A stretch of DNA of 64,000 nt from Azoarcus olearius (GTDB lineage Bacteria; Pseudomonadota; Gammaproteobacteria; Burkholderiales; Rhodocyclaceae): the NCBI RefSeq assembly GCF_001682385.1, contig NZ_CP016210.1, positions 3,286,001 through 3,350,000 of the forward strand, written 5' to 3'. Positions 55,991-64,000 of this stretch are shown piece by piece (position 1 is the first letter of the stretch; every line of letters begins with the position of its first letter). The notes under the pieces are model-generated. The model did not search any database. It was not told where the DNA came from and saw only the letters and a program-made list of their open reading frames with translations. Made by a program: the position numbers and the translations under genes.

Positions 55991-57868
55991 ATGAGAACCA
56001 AGCAACCCGCGCCCCGGCTGCGCATGACCGTCGCCGCGCTCGCCGCCGCGCTTGCGCTGCCCGTCGCAGCCGCCAGCAACGTCACGTGGGACGACATCGC
56101 CAACGACGACAAGACCACCGGCGACGTGCTGTCCTACGGCCTCGGCCTCAAGGCGCAGCGCCACAGCACCCTGAAGCAGGTGAACACGAAGAACGTCGCC
56201 GGCTTGGTGCCGGCCTGGACCTTCTCCTTCGGCGGCGAGAAGCAGCGCGGCCAGGAAGGCCAGGTGCTGGTGCATGACGGGGTGATCTACGCCACCGCGT
56301 CGTACTCGCGCTTCTTCGCCATCGACGCCCGCAGCGGCAAGCGCCTGTGGGAATACGAGCACCGCCTGCCCGACGACATCCGCCCCTGCTGCGACGTGGT
56401 CAACCGCGGCCCGGCGATCTACGGCGACAAGGTGTTCTTCGGCACGCTGGACGCCTCCATCGTCGCGCTCGACAAGAACACCGGCAAGGTGGCGTGGAAG
56501 AAGAAGTTCGCCGACCACAAGGTGGGCTACACCATGACCGGCGCGCCCTTCATCGTGAAGGACCAGAAGAGCGGCAAGATCCTGCTGGTGCACGGCTCCT
56601 CCGGCGACGAGTTCGGCGTGGTCGGCTGGCTGTATGCGCGCGACCCGGACACCGGCGAGGAAGTGTGGGCGCGGCCGCTGGTCGAGGGCCACGTGGGCCG
56701 ACTCAACGGCAAGGACAGCACGCCCACCGGCGACGCCAAGGCGCCGTCGTGGCCCAACGACCCGAACTCCCCCACCGGCAAGGTCGAGGCCTGGAGCCAC
56801 GGCGGCGGCGCGCCCTGGCAGACCGCCAGCTTCGATGCCGAGAACAACACCATCGTCATCGGCGCCGGCAACCCCGCGCCGTGGAACACCTGGAAGCGCA
56901 CCGCGCAGGGCGACGACCCGCAGAACTGGGACAACCTGTTCACCTCCGGCCAGGCTTACGTGGATGCCAGCACCGGCGAGCTGAAGGGCTTCTACCAGCA
57001 CACCCCGAACGACGCCTGGGACTTCTCCGGCAACAACTCCATCATCCTGTTCGAATACAAGGACCCGAAGACCGGCAAGCAGGTGAAAGCCTCGGCGCAT
57101 GCCGACCGCAACGGCTTCTTCTTCGTCACCGACCGCGACAAGCTCGCCAACGGCGCCGGCTACCCCAACAAGCCGACCTCGCTGATCGGCGCCTGGCCCT
57201 TCGTCGATGGCATCACCTGGGCGTCGGGCTTCGACCTCAAGACCGGCAAGCCGATCGAGAAGGGCAACCGGCCGCCGGCGCCCAAGGAAGGCGCCGACAA
57301 GGGCGATTCGGTGTTCGTCTCGCCGCCCTTCCTCGGCGGCACCAACTGGCATCCGATGTCGTACAGCCCGGACACCGGCCTGTTCTACATCCCGGCCAAC
57401 CACTGGGCGATGGACTACTGGACCGAGCACCTGAGCTACAAGGCCGGTTCCGCCTATCTCGGCCAGGGCTTCCGCATCAAGCGCCTGTTCGACGACCACG
57501 TCGGCGTGCTGCGCGCGATCGACCCCAAGAGCGGCAAGATCGCCTGGGAGCACAAGGAGAAGTTCCCGCTGTGGGCCGGCACGCTGACCACCGCCGGCGG
57601 GCTGATCTTCACCGGCACCTCGGACGGCTACGTGAAGGCCTTCGACGCGAAGAACGGCAAGGAGCTGTGGTCCTTCCAGACCGGTTCCGGCGTGGTCTCG
57701 GTGCCGGTGACCTGGGAGATGGACGGCGAGCAGTACATCGGCATCCAGTCGGGCTACGGTGGCGCGGTGCCGCTGTGGGGCGGCGACATGGCCGACCTCA
57801 CCAAGCAGGTCACCCAGGGCGGGTCGATGTGGGTGTTCAAGCTGCCGAGGCAGGTGGCCAGCAAGTAA
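55991..57868 (+). CDS. exaA: PQQ-dependent alcohol dehydrogenase, calcium type (ExaA/PedE-like)
   Basis: This 625-residue periplasmic quinoprotein has a signal peptide (cleavage near residue 28) and an eight-bladed propeller. The adjacent cysteines C133-C134 ([10 protein letters not shown]) form the characteristic disulfide. The catalytic Asp344 lies in AWDFSG, and the residue two positions on is Ser346, as expected for calcium-dependent enzymes rather than lanthanide types. It oxidises primary alcohols and passes electrons to cytochrome c. AGGAG with spacing of 6 bases supports the start. It is followed by a pentapeptide-repeat gene and a cytochrome gene. Confidence 0.93.
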   Translation: MRTKQPAPRLRMTVAALAAALALPVAAASNVTWDDIANDDKTTGDVLSYGLGLKAQRHSTLKQVNTKNVAGLVPAWTFSFGGEKQRGQEGQVLVHDGVIYATASYSRFFAIDARSGKRLWEYEHRLPDDIRPCCDVVNRGPAIYGDKVFFGTLDASIVALDKNTGKVAWKKKFADHKVGYTMTGAPFIVKDQKSGKILLVHGSSGDEFGVVGWLYARDPDTGEEVWARPLVEGHVGRLNGKDSTPTGDAKAPSWPNDPNSPTGKVEAWSHGGGAPWQTASFDAENNTIVIGAGNPAPWNTWKRTAQGDDPQNWDNLFTSGQAYVDASTGELKGFYQHTPNDAWDFSGNNSIILFEYKDPKTGKQVKASAHADRNGFFFVTDRDKLANGAGYPNKPTSLIGAWPFVDGITWASGFDLKTGKPIEKGNRPPAPKEGADKGDSVFVSPPFLGGTNWHPMSYSPDTGLFYIPANHWAMDYWTEHLSYKAGSAYLGQGFRIKRLFDDHVGVLRAIDPKSGKIAWEHKEKFPLWAGTLTTAGGLIFTGTSDGYVKAFDAKNGKELWSFQTGSGVVSVPVTWEMDGEQYIGIQSGYGGAVPLWGGDMADLTKQVTQGGSMWVFKLPRQVASK

Positions 57869-57971
57869 GCCCCAGCAGGCAGGCCCAAGGCGGTCCGGCG
57901 GCAACGCCGGGCCGCACTCCGCCAACCGCCCGCGGCGCCTCCCCGCCGCGGGCACTCACACCCGAACCACC

Positions 57972-58559
57972 ATGCCCAGTCCACGCTTGCGCAACCTGAT
58001 GGCCGTCCTCGCCACCGCCGCGGCCTGCAACGGCGCCCACGCCGCCGGCACGCCGGAAGAGCCGCTGGTGATCGGCGACTGCCCGATCTGGCCCTACACC
58101 CGCTGCGCCGGTGCCGACCTGCGCCATGCCGACCTCGCGGGCAAGAACCTCGCCGGGGCCGACTTTTCCGGTGCCGACCTCACCCGTGCGGACCTGCGCG
58201 GCGCCAATCTGGCCGGCGCCAATTTCGACGGCGCCAACCTCACCGCCGCGCGGCTGGCGAAGGCGAGCGCCCCTGCCGCCACCTTCCGCAATGCGCGGCT
58301 TGTCGCGGCGGATCTGGAATTCGCGCGCTTGATGCGTGCGGACTTCTCCGGCGCCGACCTGACCGCCGCCAACCTGGAGATGGCGCGGCTCAACTTCTCC
58401 TGGTTCAAGGGCGCGCGGCTGGTCAGCGCCGACCTGCAGGAGGCCAAGTTCGTCACCGTGAACCTGCAGGACGCAGTGATGGAGGGCAATGTGCTGCGCT
58501 ACACGATCTTCCCCGACGGCTCGTTCGAAGGCTGTCGCGGCTGCCCCACCGGATGGTGA
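57972..58559 (+). CDS. Exported pentapeptide-repeat protein
   Basis: This 195-residue protein has a signal peptide (cleavage near residue 24) and then about 20 pentapeptide repeats of the A-(D/N)-L-x-x type (GADLRHADLAGKNLAGADFS, GADLTRADLRGANLAGANFD). Repeats of this kind build a right-handed beta-helix. Two Cys pairs near the start (GDCPIWPYTRC) and end (GCRGC) could cap the helix. Position between an alcohol dehydrogenase and a cytochrome gene suggests a periplasmic role in the same pathway, possibly in assembly or electron transfer, but this is guesswork. Confidence 0.85.
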   Translation: MPSPRLRNLMAVLATAAACNGAHAAGTPEEPLVIGDCPIWPYTRCAGADLRHADLAGKNLAGADFSGADLTRADLRGANLAGANFDGANLTAARLAKASAPAATFRNARLVAADLEFARLMRADFSGADLTAANLEMARLNFSWFKGARLVSADLQEAKFVTVNLQDAVMEGNVLRYTIFPDGSFEGCRGCPTGW

Positions 58560-58564
58560 CCCGC

Positions 58565-59047
58565 ATGAAGCCGCATCCCTCGCCCACTGCATGGCGCCGG
58601 CTGCTCGGTGCCGCCCTGCTCGCCGCCGCGCTGCCCGCCCTCGCCCTCGACGCCCAGCGCCCGCAGGTGGATGCCTCCGCGCTGGCGCCGCAGCACGGCC
58701 AGTGGCAGGCCGACAATCCCTACCGTGGCGATCCGCGCGCCGCGGAGATCGGCCGCAGCGCCTTCAACCAGGCCTGCGCGCCCTGCCATGGCGCGGATGC
58801 CGACGGTCACGCCGCGCCCGCGCCCGACCTGCGCCGCCTCGGCCGCAGCTGCACGCGCATCGCCGACGACGCGCTGCGCCAGCGCTGCCAGCGCGACGTC
58901 GATCACTACTTCGTCAGCTCGGTGCTGAAGGGCAAGGTGAAGGTGGGCGTGGTGCACATGCCGGCCTGGGACGGCGTGCTCGAGCCCGAGCTGGTGTGGG
59001 CGCTGCGCAGCTTCGTCGAAAGCAGCGGCACGCCGAAGGGCGACTGA
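58565..59047 (+). CDS. Cytochrome c, PedF-like
   Basis: This 160-residue periplasmic monohaem cytochrome has a signal sequence (cleavage near residue 27), haem motif CAPCH (71-75) and probable axial Met132 in VHMPAWDG. The segment NPYRGDPRAAEIGRSAFNQ before the haem motif is close to that in the other PedF-like cytochrome (ATNPYRGEKEAVRIGDSAFN). Extra Cys at residues 96 and 108 could form a disulfide. It probably accepts electrons from the calcium-type dehydrogenase. ATG at 58553 is an alternative start. Confidence 0.87.
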   Translation: MKPHPSPTAWRRLLGAALLAAALPALALDAQRPQVDASALAPQHGQWQADNPYRGDPRAAEIGRSAFNQACAPCHGADADGHAAPAPDLRRLGRSCTRIADDALRQRCQRDVDHYFVSSVLKGKVKVGVVHMPAWDGVLEPELVWALRSFVESSGTPKGD

Positions 59048-59266
59048 GCCGGCGATGAGGCACGCGACAACATTCGCCTTGCGTTCGCCCAGGGGCCTCG
59101 CCGCCAACCGGGCTTCGACACGCTCGGCCCGAGCGGTTGCAGATCGCAGGCGCGAGCGGACGGACGCACTGCCGCTTTCCCTGCGCCCGGCGAAGGGCCC
59201 GCGCGCGAACCGGGCGTCGACCCGTCCCGCCCCGATGGACGCCGGTGGCCGGCTCCACAAACAAAA
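59048..59266. repeat. Gene-free stretch with degenerate dispersed repeats
   Basis: AACCGGGCTTCGACACGCTC (59117-59136) and AACCGGGCGTCGACCCGTCC (59208-59227) are an imperfect direct repeat about 91 bases apart. CTTCGACACGCTCGGCCCG resembles a short dispersed repeat known from many proteobacteria. No gene or promoter was seen between the cytochrome gene and the terminator. Confidence 0.45.
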
Positions 59267-59296
59267 ACGGCACGGCTGCCGAAGCAGCCGTGCCGT
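59267..59296 (-). terminator. Intrinsic terminator of the lanthanide-type dehydrogenase gene
   Basis: The 13-bp perfect stem ACGGCACGGCTGC / GCAGCCGTGCCGT with CGAA loop is followed on the minus strand by a T tract (complement of the A tract at 59262-59267). It lies 38 bases after the dehydrogenase stop. Confidence 0.93.
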
Positions 59297-59333
59297 GAAA
59301 AGCGACCGTGGAGGACGGTCGCCCGATCGAACA

Positions 59334-61121
59334 TCAGGACTTGTGCAGCTTGAACACCCACACGGAGCCACCCTGCTCCAGGAAGTTCACGCGCTGGGCG
59401 ACGTCGCCGCCCCACAGCGGCACCGCGCCGCCCCAGCCGGACACCACGGCGATGTACTGCTCGCCGTCCTGTTCCCAGGTAACCGGGGGCGCAACCACGC
59501 CGGAGCCGGTCTGGAAGGACCAGAGTTCCTTGCCGGTCTTGGCGTCGAGCGCCTTCAGGTAGCCTTCCGGGGTGCCGTAGAAGGTCAGCCCGCCGGCGGT
59601 GCTCATCGCCCCGCCCCACAGCGGCGCGTTGTTCTTGGCTTCCCAGACGATCTTGCCGGAGACCGGATCGACCGCGCGCAGCGCGCCGATGTAGTCCTCG
59701 TTGAGCGGCTTGATGGTGAAGCCGGCGCCCAGGTAGGCCGCGCCCTTCTTGTAGGAGATCGGCTCGTTCCAGATGTCCATGCCCCACTCGTTGGCGGGCA
59801 CGTAGAACAGGCCGGTCTGCGGGTTGTAGGCGATCTGCTGCTGGTTCTTGCCGCCCAGGAAGGAAGGCGCCGCGAACACCACCTCGCCCTTCTTGCCATC
59901 GGCCGACTTGGACGGATCGCCCGGACGGTTGGAGTCGTCATACACCGGACGGCCGGTCTTCAGGTCGATGCTCTTCGCCCAGGTGATCTTGTTCACGAAG
60001 GGGAAGGCATTGAGCAGCTTGCCGTTGGTACGGTCGAGCACGAAGAAGAAGCCGTTGCGGTCGGCCTTGCCGCCGGCCTTGACGACCTTGCCGTCCTTGC
60101 CCTTGTAGTCGAACGAAACGAATTCGTTCACACCGTCGAAGTCCCAGCCGTCATGCGGCGTGGTCTGGTAGTGCCAGGCGATCTTGCCGGTATCGGGGTC
60201 GATCGCGACGGTGGCGGACGAGAACAGGTTGTCGCCCGGGCGCAGGTGGCTGTTCCACGGCGAGGGGTTGCCGGTGCCGGCGAAGATCAGGTTGGTTTCC
60301 GGATCGTAGGTCGCGCCGTTCCAGGTCGCCGCGCCGCCGGTCTTCCACAGGTCGCCCGGCCAGGTCTTGTTGGTGGTGCCGGAGATGCCGTTTTCGATGG
60401 CCTTGCCTTCGGCGTCGTACTTGTAGCCCATGTGGCCTTCGACCACCGGACGCACCCAGATCTTCTTGCCGGTCTTGGCGTCGCGGGCTTCCATGCGGCC
60501 GACCACACCGAATTCGCCGCCGGACACGCCGGAGATGACCATGCCCTTGACGATGATCGGGGCGGCGGTCATCGAGTAGCCGGCGGCGTAGTCGTCGACC
60601 TTCTCCTTCCACACCACCTTGCCGGTGTCCTTGTTCAGCGCAACCAGCTGCGCATCCAGGGTGCCGAAGATCACCAGGTTGTCGTAGAGCGCGGCGCCGC
60701 GGTTAACCACGTCGCAACACGGCATGATGCCGTCCGGCAGGCGGTGCTCGTACTTCCACAGCTTCTTGCCGGTCTTCACGTCGAGCGCAAAGATGCGGCT
60801 GTAGGAGGCGGTGACGTACATCTTGCCGTCCTGGATCAGCGGTTGCGATTCCTGGCCGCGCTGCTTCTCGCCGCCGAAGGAGAACGACCACACCGGCACC
60901 AGGTTCTTGACCGTATCGGTATTGATGGCGGTCAGCGGGCTGAAGCGCTGGCCTTGCGTACCCATGCCGAAAGTCACGACCTGCTTGGTGTTGGTGGCGT
61001 CGTTCAGCACGTCCGCGTCGGTCACGTTGGCCGCACCGGCGCCCGGTGCGCCCAGCGCGAAGAGCGCCGCGGCCACGGCAGTGAGAGCCACGCGGCGGGC
61101 GGGCTGTCGAGTCTTCTCCAT
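59334..61121 (-). CDS. pedH: PQQ-dependent alcohol dehydrogenase, lanthanide type (PedH-like)
   Basis: This 595-residue periplasmic quinoprotein has a signal peptide (cleavage near residue 31), the disulfide cysteines C135-C136 ([10 protein letters not shown]) and catalytic Asp327 in GWDFDG. The second residue after the catalytic Asp is Asp329, the extra ligand characteristic of lanthanide-dependent enzymes such as PedH and XoxF. Its counterpart 3.3 kb away has Ser in this position. AAGGAGGAATA immediately precedes the ATG. A consensus sigma-54 promoter lies 88 bases upstream. The divergent operon encodes accessory proteins of quinoprotein oxidation and a TonB receptor. Confidence 0.92.
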   Translation of the reverse strand: MEKTRQPARRVALTAVAAALFALGAPGAGAANVTDADVLNDATNTKQVVTFGMGTQGQRFSPLTAINTDTVKNLVPVWSFSFGGEKQRGQESQPLIQDGKMYVTASYSRIFALDVKTGKKLWKYEHRLPDGIMPCCDVVNRGAALYDNLVIFGTLDAQLVALNKDTGKVVWKEKVDDYAAGYSMTAAPIIVKGMVISGVSGGEFGVVGRMEARDAKTGKKIWVRPVVEGHMGYKYDAEGKAIENGISGTTNKTWPGDLWKTGGAATWNGATYDPETNLIFAGTGNPSPWNSHLRPGDNLFSSATVAIDPDTGKIAWHYQTTPHDGWDFDGVNEFVSFDYKGKDGKVVKAGGKADRNGFFFVLDRTNGKLLNAFPFVNKITWAKSIDLKTGRPVYDDSNRPGDPSKSADGKKGEVVFAAPSFLGGKNQQQIAYNPQTGLFYVPANEWGMDIWNEPISYKKGAAYLGAGFTIKPLNEDYIGALRAVDPVSGKIVWEAKNNAPLWGGAMSTAGGLTFYGTPEGYLKALDAKTGKELWSFQTGSGVVAPPVTWEQDGEQYIAVVSGWGGAVPLWGGDVAQRVNFLEQGGSVWVFKLHKS

Positions 61122-61208
61122 TATTCCTCCTTGATTTCTTTGGTCGTCGTTTGCTGTGCTGGTGATCCCGCTTCGGCGGCTGCCCATACCGGGTCCCCCA
61201 CCCGCTTC

Positions 61209-61225
61209 TGCAAGCGGCATGCCAC
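61209..61225 (-). promoter_or_regulatory. Sigma-54 promoter of the lanthanide-type dehydrogenase gene
   Basis: Minus-strand GTGGCATGCCGCTTGCA has GG at 61223-61222 and GC at 61211-61210 with ten bases between, matching TGGCA-N6-TTGCA. The predicted start is near 61198. Confidence 0.85.
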
Positions 61226-61378
61226 GCGGGCCCGGCGGCCGCACAGCGTGGCGGCAACGCGGAATCGGAACTGCGGCCACCCTCTGTAGCATGGCCCTCG
61301 CTGTATCAAATGTCGCCACCTGCTCCAAAACTGAACAACCGCCCACGCTGCGCAGCGTGACAGCAGCGTTACAACCGG

Positions 61379-61394
61379 TGGCACGTCCTTTGCG
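61379..61394 (+). promoter_or_regulatory. Sigma-54 promoter of the SoxYZ-like operon
   Basis: TGGCACGTCCTTTGCG is a perfect RpoN match, with GG at 61380-61381 and GC at 61392-61393. The predicted start is near 61405, about 45 bases before the first gene. The rest of this 328-base divergent region holds no gene; a 16-mer at 61321-61336 recurs at 55544-55559. Confidence 0.9.
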
Positions 61395-61449
61395 TTACGG
61401 TTGACCATATAGATGCGCGGCAATGACCGCGCAAGAGGAGACAACAAGA

Positions 61450-62262
61450 ATGCACCTGCTCGCCGCACTCGCCGCGGTATTCGGTCTGCTCGCCCCGCCG
61501 CTGGCGGCGGCCGCGGCACCATCACCCGCCACCGACCCCCTCGACTCCGCGCGCTGGACCGACATGCGGCGCGAGTTCTTCCGTGACGCCCGGGTGGAGT
61601 TCGACCGCCGCGTGCGCGTGGTCGCGCCCCCGGTGGCCGAGGACCCGCTCAACGTACCGGTCAGCGTGGATGCCTCCGCGCTGCCGGACGTGCGCGAGGT
61701 GCTGGTGTTCGCCGATTTCAATCCCATCGTGCAGGCGCTGCGCTTCATGCCGGAGGCGGCCGCGGCCACGCTCGGCTTCCGCCTCAAGCTGCAGCAATCC
61801 ACCCCGGTGCGGGCCGCGGCGCGTACCGCCGACGGCGTCTGGCATGTCGGCGGCACCTGGGTCACCACCACCGGCGGCGGCTGTACGCTGCCCTCCACCG
61901 GCTCGGCCTCGCCGGAATGGCAGCAACGGCTCAACGAAGTGTCGGCGCGGGTATGGCCGCTGGTGCGCGGGGGCGAACGCGTGCGGCTGCGCGTGATCCA
62001 CCCGATGGATACCGGGCTTGCCGCGAGCGTGCCGCTGTTCCACATCGAAGAACTGGAGTTGCGCGAAGGCACCCGCATGCTGATGCGCATCGAGCCCGGC
62101 GCGCCCGTCGCCGAAAACCCCATCTTCACGCTCGACCTGCCCACGCCGGGCGACGGTGCGCTGCAGGTCAGCGGGCGCGACAACAACGGCAACCGCATCC
62201 GCGCCGAGGTCGCGCGCGAAACGGCCCTGACGCCCGCCACGCTGCGCGAGGTGGCGCAATGA
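61450..62262 (+). CDS. Quinoprotein dehydrogenase-associated SoxYZ-like carrier
   Basis: This 270-residue exported protein (signal peptide to about residue 22) resembles fused SoxY- and SoxZ-like domains. The N-terminal domain holds TGGGCTLPS with Cys145, corresponding to the GGC(G) swinging arm of SoxY, and the C-terminal SoxZ-like part has VIHPMDTGLAAS and NPIFTLDLP. A branch of this family is regularly encoded with PQQ alcohol dehydrogenases. Substrate unknown. It is the first gene of an operon behind a consensus RpoN promoter, and the next gene overlaps its stop. Confidence 0.88.
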   Translation: MHLLAALAAVFGLLAPPLAAAAAPSPATDPLDSARWTDMRREFFRDARVEFDRRVRVVAPPVAEDPLNVPVSVDASALPDVREVLVFADFNPIVQALRFMPEAAAATLGFRLKLQQSTPVRAAARTADGVWHVGGTWVTTTGGGCTLPSTGSASPEWQQRLNEVSARVWPLVRGGERVRLRVIHPMDTGLAASVPLFHIEELELREGTRMLMRIEPGAPVAENPIFTLDLPTPGDGALQVSGRDNNGNRIRAEVARETALTPATLREVAQ

Positions 62263-63251
62263 GCGGCCTCGCCAGCCTGCGCCGCGCCGTGGTCGGCGCC
62301 ACCGTGGTGATCGCCGCCGGTGCCGGCGCCGGCTACGCGCTGCAGGCGGTGGCCGAAGCGCCGCAGCGCAGCGTCAGCTTCGACTATCGTCTGCAGCCGC
62401 AGCGTGTGGCCGACGGGGTGTATGCGCTGATCGGCCGGCGCGAGGACTTCTCCTTCGCCAACGGCGGCAATGTGGTGAACACCGGCTTCATCGTCGGCAA
62501 GGACGGCGTCGTCGTGATCGACACCGGCGTGTCGAAACGCTACGGCGAGCAGTTGCGCGCGGCGATCGCGCGGGTGACGCCGCTGCCGGTGGTGCTGGTG
62601 ATCAACACCCATCACCACCCCGACCACTTCCTCGGCAACCAGGCCTTTGCCCCGGCCACGCTCGCCGCGCTGCCGGCCACCAGCACCGGCATCGCCACCG
62701 AAGGCGGCGCCTTCACCGACAACATGTACCGCCTGAACGGCGACTGGATGCGCGACACCGAGCCGGTGGCGCCCCAGCGCGCGCTCGCGCCCGGCCGCCT
62801 CGCCGTGGCCGGGCGCGAACTGGAGCTGATCGCCGCCGACGGCCACACCGGCGCCGACCTTGCGGTGCTGGACGTGGGCAGCGGCGTGCTGTTTGCCGGC
62901 GACCTCGTCTTCCACGATCGCGCGCCGACCACCCCGCACGCCGACATCCCGGCCTGGCTGTCCGCGCTGGACCGGCTGGAGCGGCTGGATTTCCGCGTGC
63001 TGGTGCCCGGCCATGGCGACACCGCGGCGGATGCCGGTCCGATCCGCCAGACCCGCGACTACCTGCGCTGGCTGCAGGCGGCAATCCGCGAAGGCGCGGA
63101 GAACGGGCTGGACATGACCGAGATGCTGGGACGTCCGCTGCCGGCGCGCTTCCGCACGATTGCGCTCGCGGAAACCGAGTACCGCCGCAGCGTCGCCCAC
63201 CTTTTCCCGCGCGCCGAACAGGCCGCGCTCGAAACCCAGGGCCGGCGCTGA
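62259..63251 (+). CDS. Quinoprotein-associated metallo-beta-lactamase-fold hydrolase
   Basis: This 330-residue exported protein has an N-terminal membrane segment (about 8-31) and the metallohydrolase motif THHHPDH (H118, H120, D122, H123), followed by DGHTGAD and VLFAGDLVFHDR for the remaining zinc ligands. It matches the quinoprotein-relay zinc hydrolases that accompany SoxYZ-like proteins in PQQ oxidation loci. The reaction is not known. Coupled to the preceding gene (ATGA). Confidence 0.9.
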   Translation: MSGLASLRRAVVGATVVIAAGAGAGYALQAVAEAPQRSVSFDYRLQPQRVADGVYALIGRREDFSFANGGNVVNTGFIVGKDGVVVIDTGVSKRYGEQLRAAIARVTPLPVVLVINTHHHPDHFLGNQAFAPATLAALPATSTGIATEGGAFTDNMYRLNGDWMRDTEPVAPQRALAPGRLAVAGRELELIAADGHTGADLAVLDVGSGVLFAGDLVFHDRAPTTPHADIPAWLSALDRLERLDFRVLVPGHGDTAADAGPIRQTRDYLRWLQAAIREGAENGLDMTEMLGRPLPARFRTIALAETEYRRSVAHLFPRAEQAALETQGRR

Positions 63252-63273
63252 CCTGCCCCGCTGGAACACGACA

Positions 63274-64000
63274 ATGAAGACACCCTCCCCCCGCCGCCTG
63301 CGCGCTGCCCCGCTCACGCCGATCGCCGCCGCGCTCGCCACGCTGTTCGCCCCCGCCCCGCTCCTTGCGCAGGAACTTGCGCTCGGCGCCGTCGAAGTGG
63401 TGGCCGTCGCGCCGCTGCCCGGCCTCGACCTGCCGCGCGAGCAGGTGCCGTCCAATGTGCAGACCGTCACCAGCGCCGCGCTGCGCGCCAAGCAGAGCGT
63501 GGCGCTGCCGGACTTCCTCGGCGACCGCCTGCCCGGCGTGAACATCAACGAAATCCAGGGCAACCCTTTCCAGCCGGACGTGAACTACCGCGGCTTCGCC
63601 GCCTCGCCGCTGCTCGGCACGCCGCAGGGGCTGTCGGTGTATCTGGACGGCGTGCGGGTGAACGAGCCCTTCGGCGACACGGTGAACTGGGATCTGATCC
63701 CGCAGATGGCGCTCGACACCGTCACCCTGCTGCCCGGCTCCAATCCGCTGTACGGCCTCAACACGCTGGGCGGCGCGCTCGCGCTGCGCACCAAGAACGG
63801 CTTCGACCACCCCGGCGGCGAAGCACAGGTGTTGTGGGGCTCGTTCCAGCGCCGCAGCCTGGAAGTGGAACACGGCGGCAGCCACGGAGACACCGGCTAT
63901 TACGTGGCCGCCAACCTGTTCAAGGAAGAGGGCTGGCGCGACCGTTCGCCGTCCGAGGTGCGCCAGTTCTTCGGCAAGCTCACCCAGCGCATCGACAGCG
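63274..64000 (+). CDS. TonB-dependent receptor, N-terminal part
   Basis: The frame stays open to the right edge, giving 242 residues. There is a signal peptide (cleavage near residue 33, LLAQE), then a plug domain with VNINEIQGNPFQPDVNYRGF, VYLDGVRVNEPFGDTVNWDL and LPGSNPLYGLNTLGGAL, which is characteristic of TonB receptors, and the first barrel strands. The N-terminal region lacks a signalling extension. It follows the SoxYZ/hydrolase genes in the same direction by 22 bases, opposite a lanthanide-type dehydrogenase, so uptake of lanthanide or a lanthanide-binding chelator is a reasonable but unproven guess. Confidence 0.88.
   Translation, partial: MKTPSPRRLRAAPLTPIAAALATLFAPAPLLAQELALGAVEVVAVAPLPGLDLPREQVPSNVQTVTSAALRAKQSVALPDFLGDRLPGVNINEIQGNPFQPDVNYRGFAASPLLGTPQGLSVYLDGVRVNEPFGDTVNWDLIPQMALDTVTLLPGSNPLYGLNTLGGALALRTKNGFDHPGGEAQVLWGSFQRRSLEVEHGGSHGDTGYYVAANLFKEEGWRDRSPSEVRQFFGKLTQRIDS

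Noticed and set aside
58553..58565. Earlier ATG for the PedF-like cytochrome gene
   Set aside because: It overlaps the stop of the pentapeptide gene without a ribosome site; GGTGA five bases before 58565 favours the later start, but the choice is not firm.

Overview
The window looks like chromosomal DNA from a GC-rich betaproteobacterium. The gene content best fits the Rhodocyclales (Azoarcus, Aromatoleum or Thauera type). The pointers are a tungsten aldehyde oxidoreductase operon of the Aromatoleum kind, a large PQQ alcohol dehydrogenase set, a Nif11-like peptide behind a sigma-54 promoter, and clustered palindromic repeats. This placement is inferred from gene content; no search was run. 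No rRNA, tRNA, CRISPR array, transposase, integrase or replication origin was seen.

Layout. 1-6019: end of a type IV pilus minor pilin operon (pilW partial, pilX, pilY1, pilE). 6082-8422: tusA, bepA and moaC. 8564-8885: Nif11-like peptide behind a -24/-12 promoter. 8985-10413: tungstate/molybdate-type ABC transporter without its binding protein. 10556-11836: two cell-envelope proteins of unknown role. 11854-16126 (minus): AOR operon (ferredoxin, tungstoenzyme, FAD oxidoreductase, MoaD-like protein, small unknown), preceded by a sigma-54 activator. 18509-24058: accessory genes of PQQ-dependent alcohol oxidation (PedF cytochrome, periplasmic binding protein, beta-propeller, cytochrome b561), then an aldehyde dehydrogenase/DUF779/cytochrome c group next to a second, degenerate activator. 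26056-30608: cation transporter and a type VI lipase effector with its adaptor. 30622-43187: copper/silver block (DUF411, CusS, CusR, CusF, CusCBA, Cu-ATPase), with palindromic repeats between genes and inside cusA. 43255-46987: small genes, an MFS carrier and an ECF sigma factor. 46995-49284: chromate resistance (ChrB, ChrA). 49389-52391: pirin, DoxX, LysR regulator, WrbA. 52445-52860: repeat cluster. 52898-64000: Cache protein, NarL-type two-component system, a calcium-type PQQ alcohol dehydrogenase with pentapeptide protein and cytochrome, then a lanthanide-type PQQ dehydrogenase divergent from SoxYZ-like, metallohydrolase and TonB receptor genes.

How it fits together. Much of the window describes oxidation of alcohols to aldehydes to acids. 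Periplasmic quinoproteins oxidise alcohols and pass electrons to c cytochromes. Aldehydes are then removed by an NAD-dependent dehydrogenase or by the tungsten AOR, whose cofactor is supported by MoaC, a MoaD-like protein and a TupBC-like transporter. Near-consensus sigma-54 promoters precede the PedF operon, the aldehyde dehydrogenase, the lanthanide-type dehydrogenase and the SoxYZ-like operon, so these loci may form one regulon.

The items most worth a second look are the in-frame insertion of palindromic repeats in cusA, the calcium/lanthanide dehydrogenase pair with an adjacent TonB receptor, the activator-like protein lacking both GAFTGA and a DNA-binding domain, and the Tle3/Tla3-like pair without visible VgrG or immunity gene.
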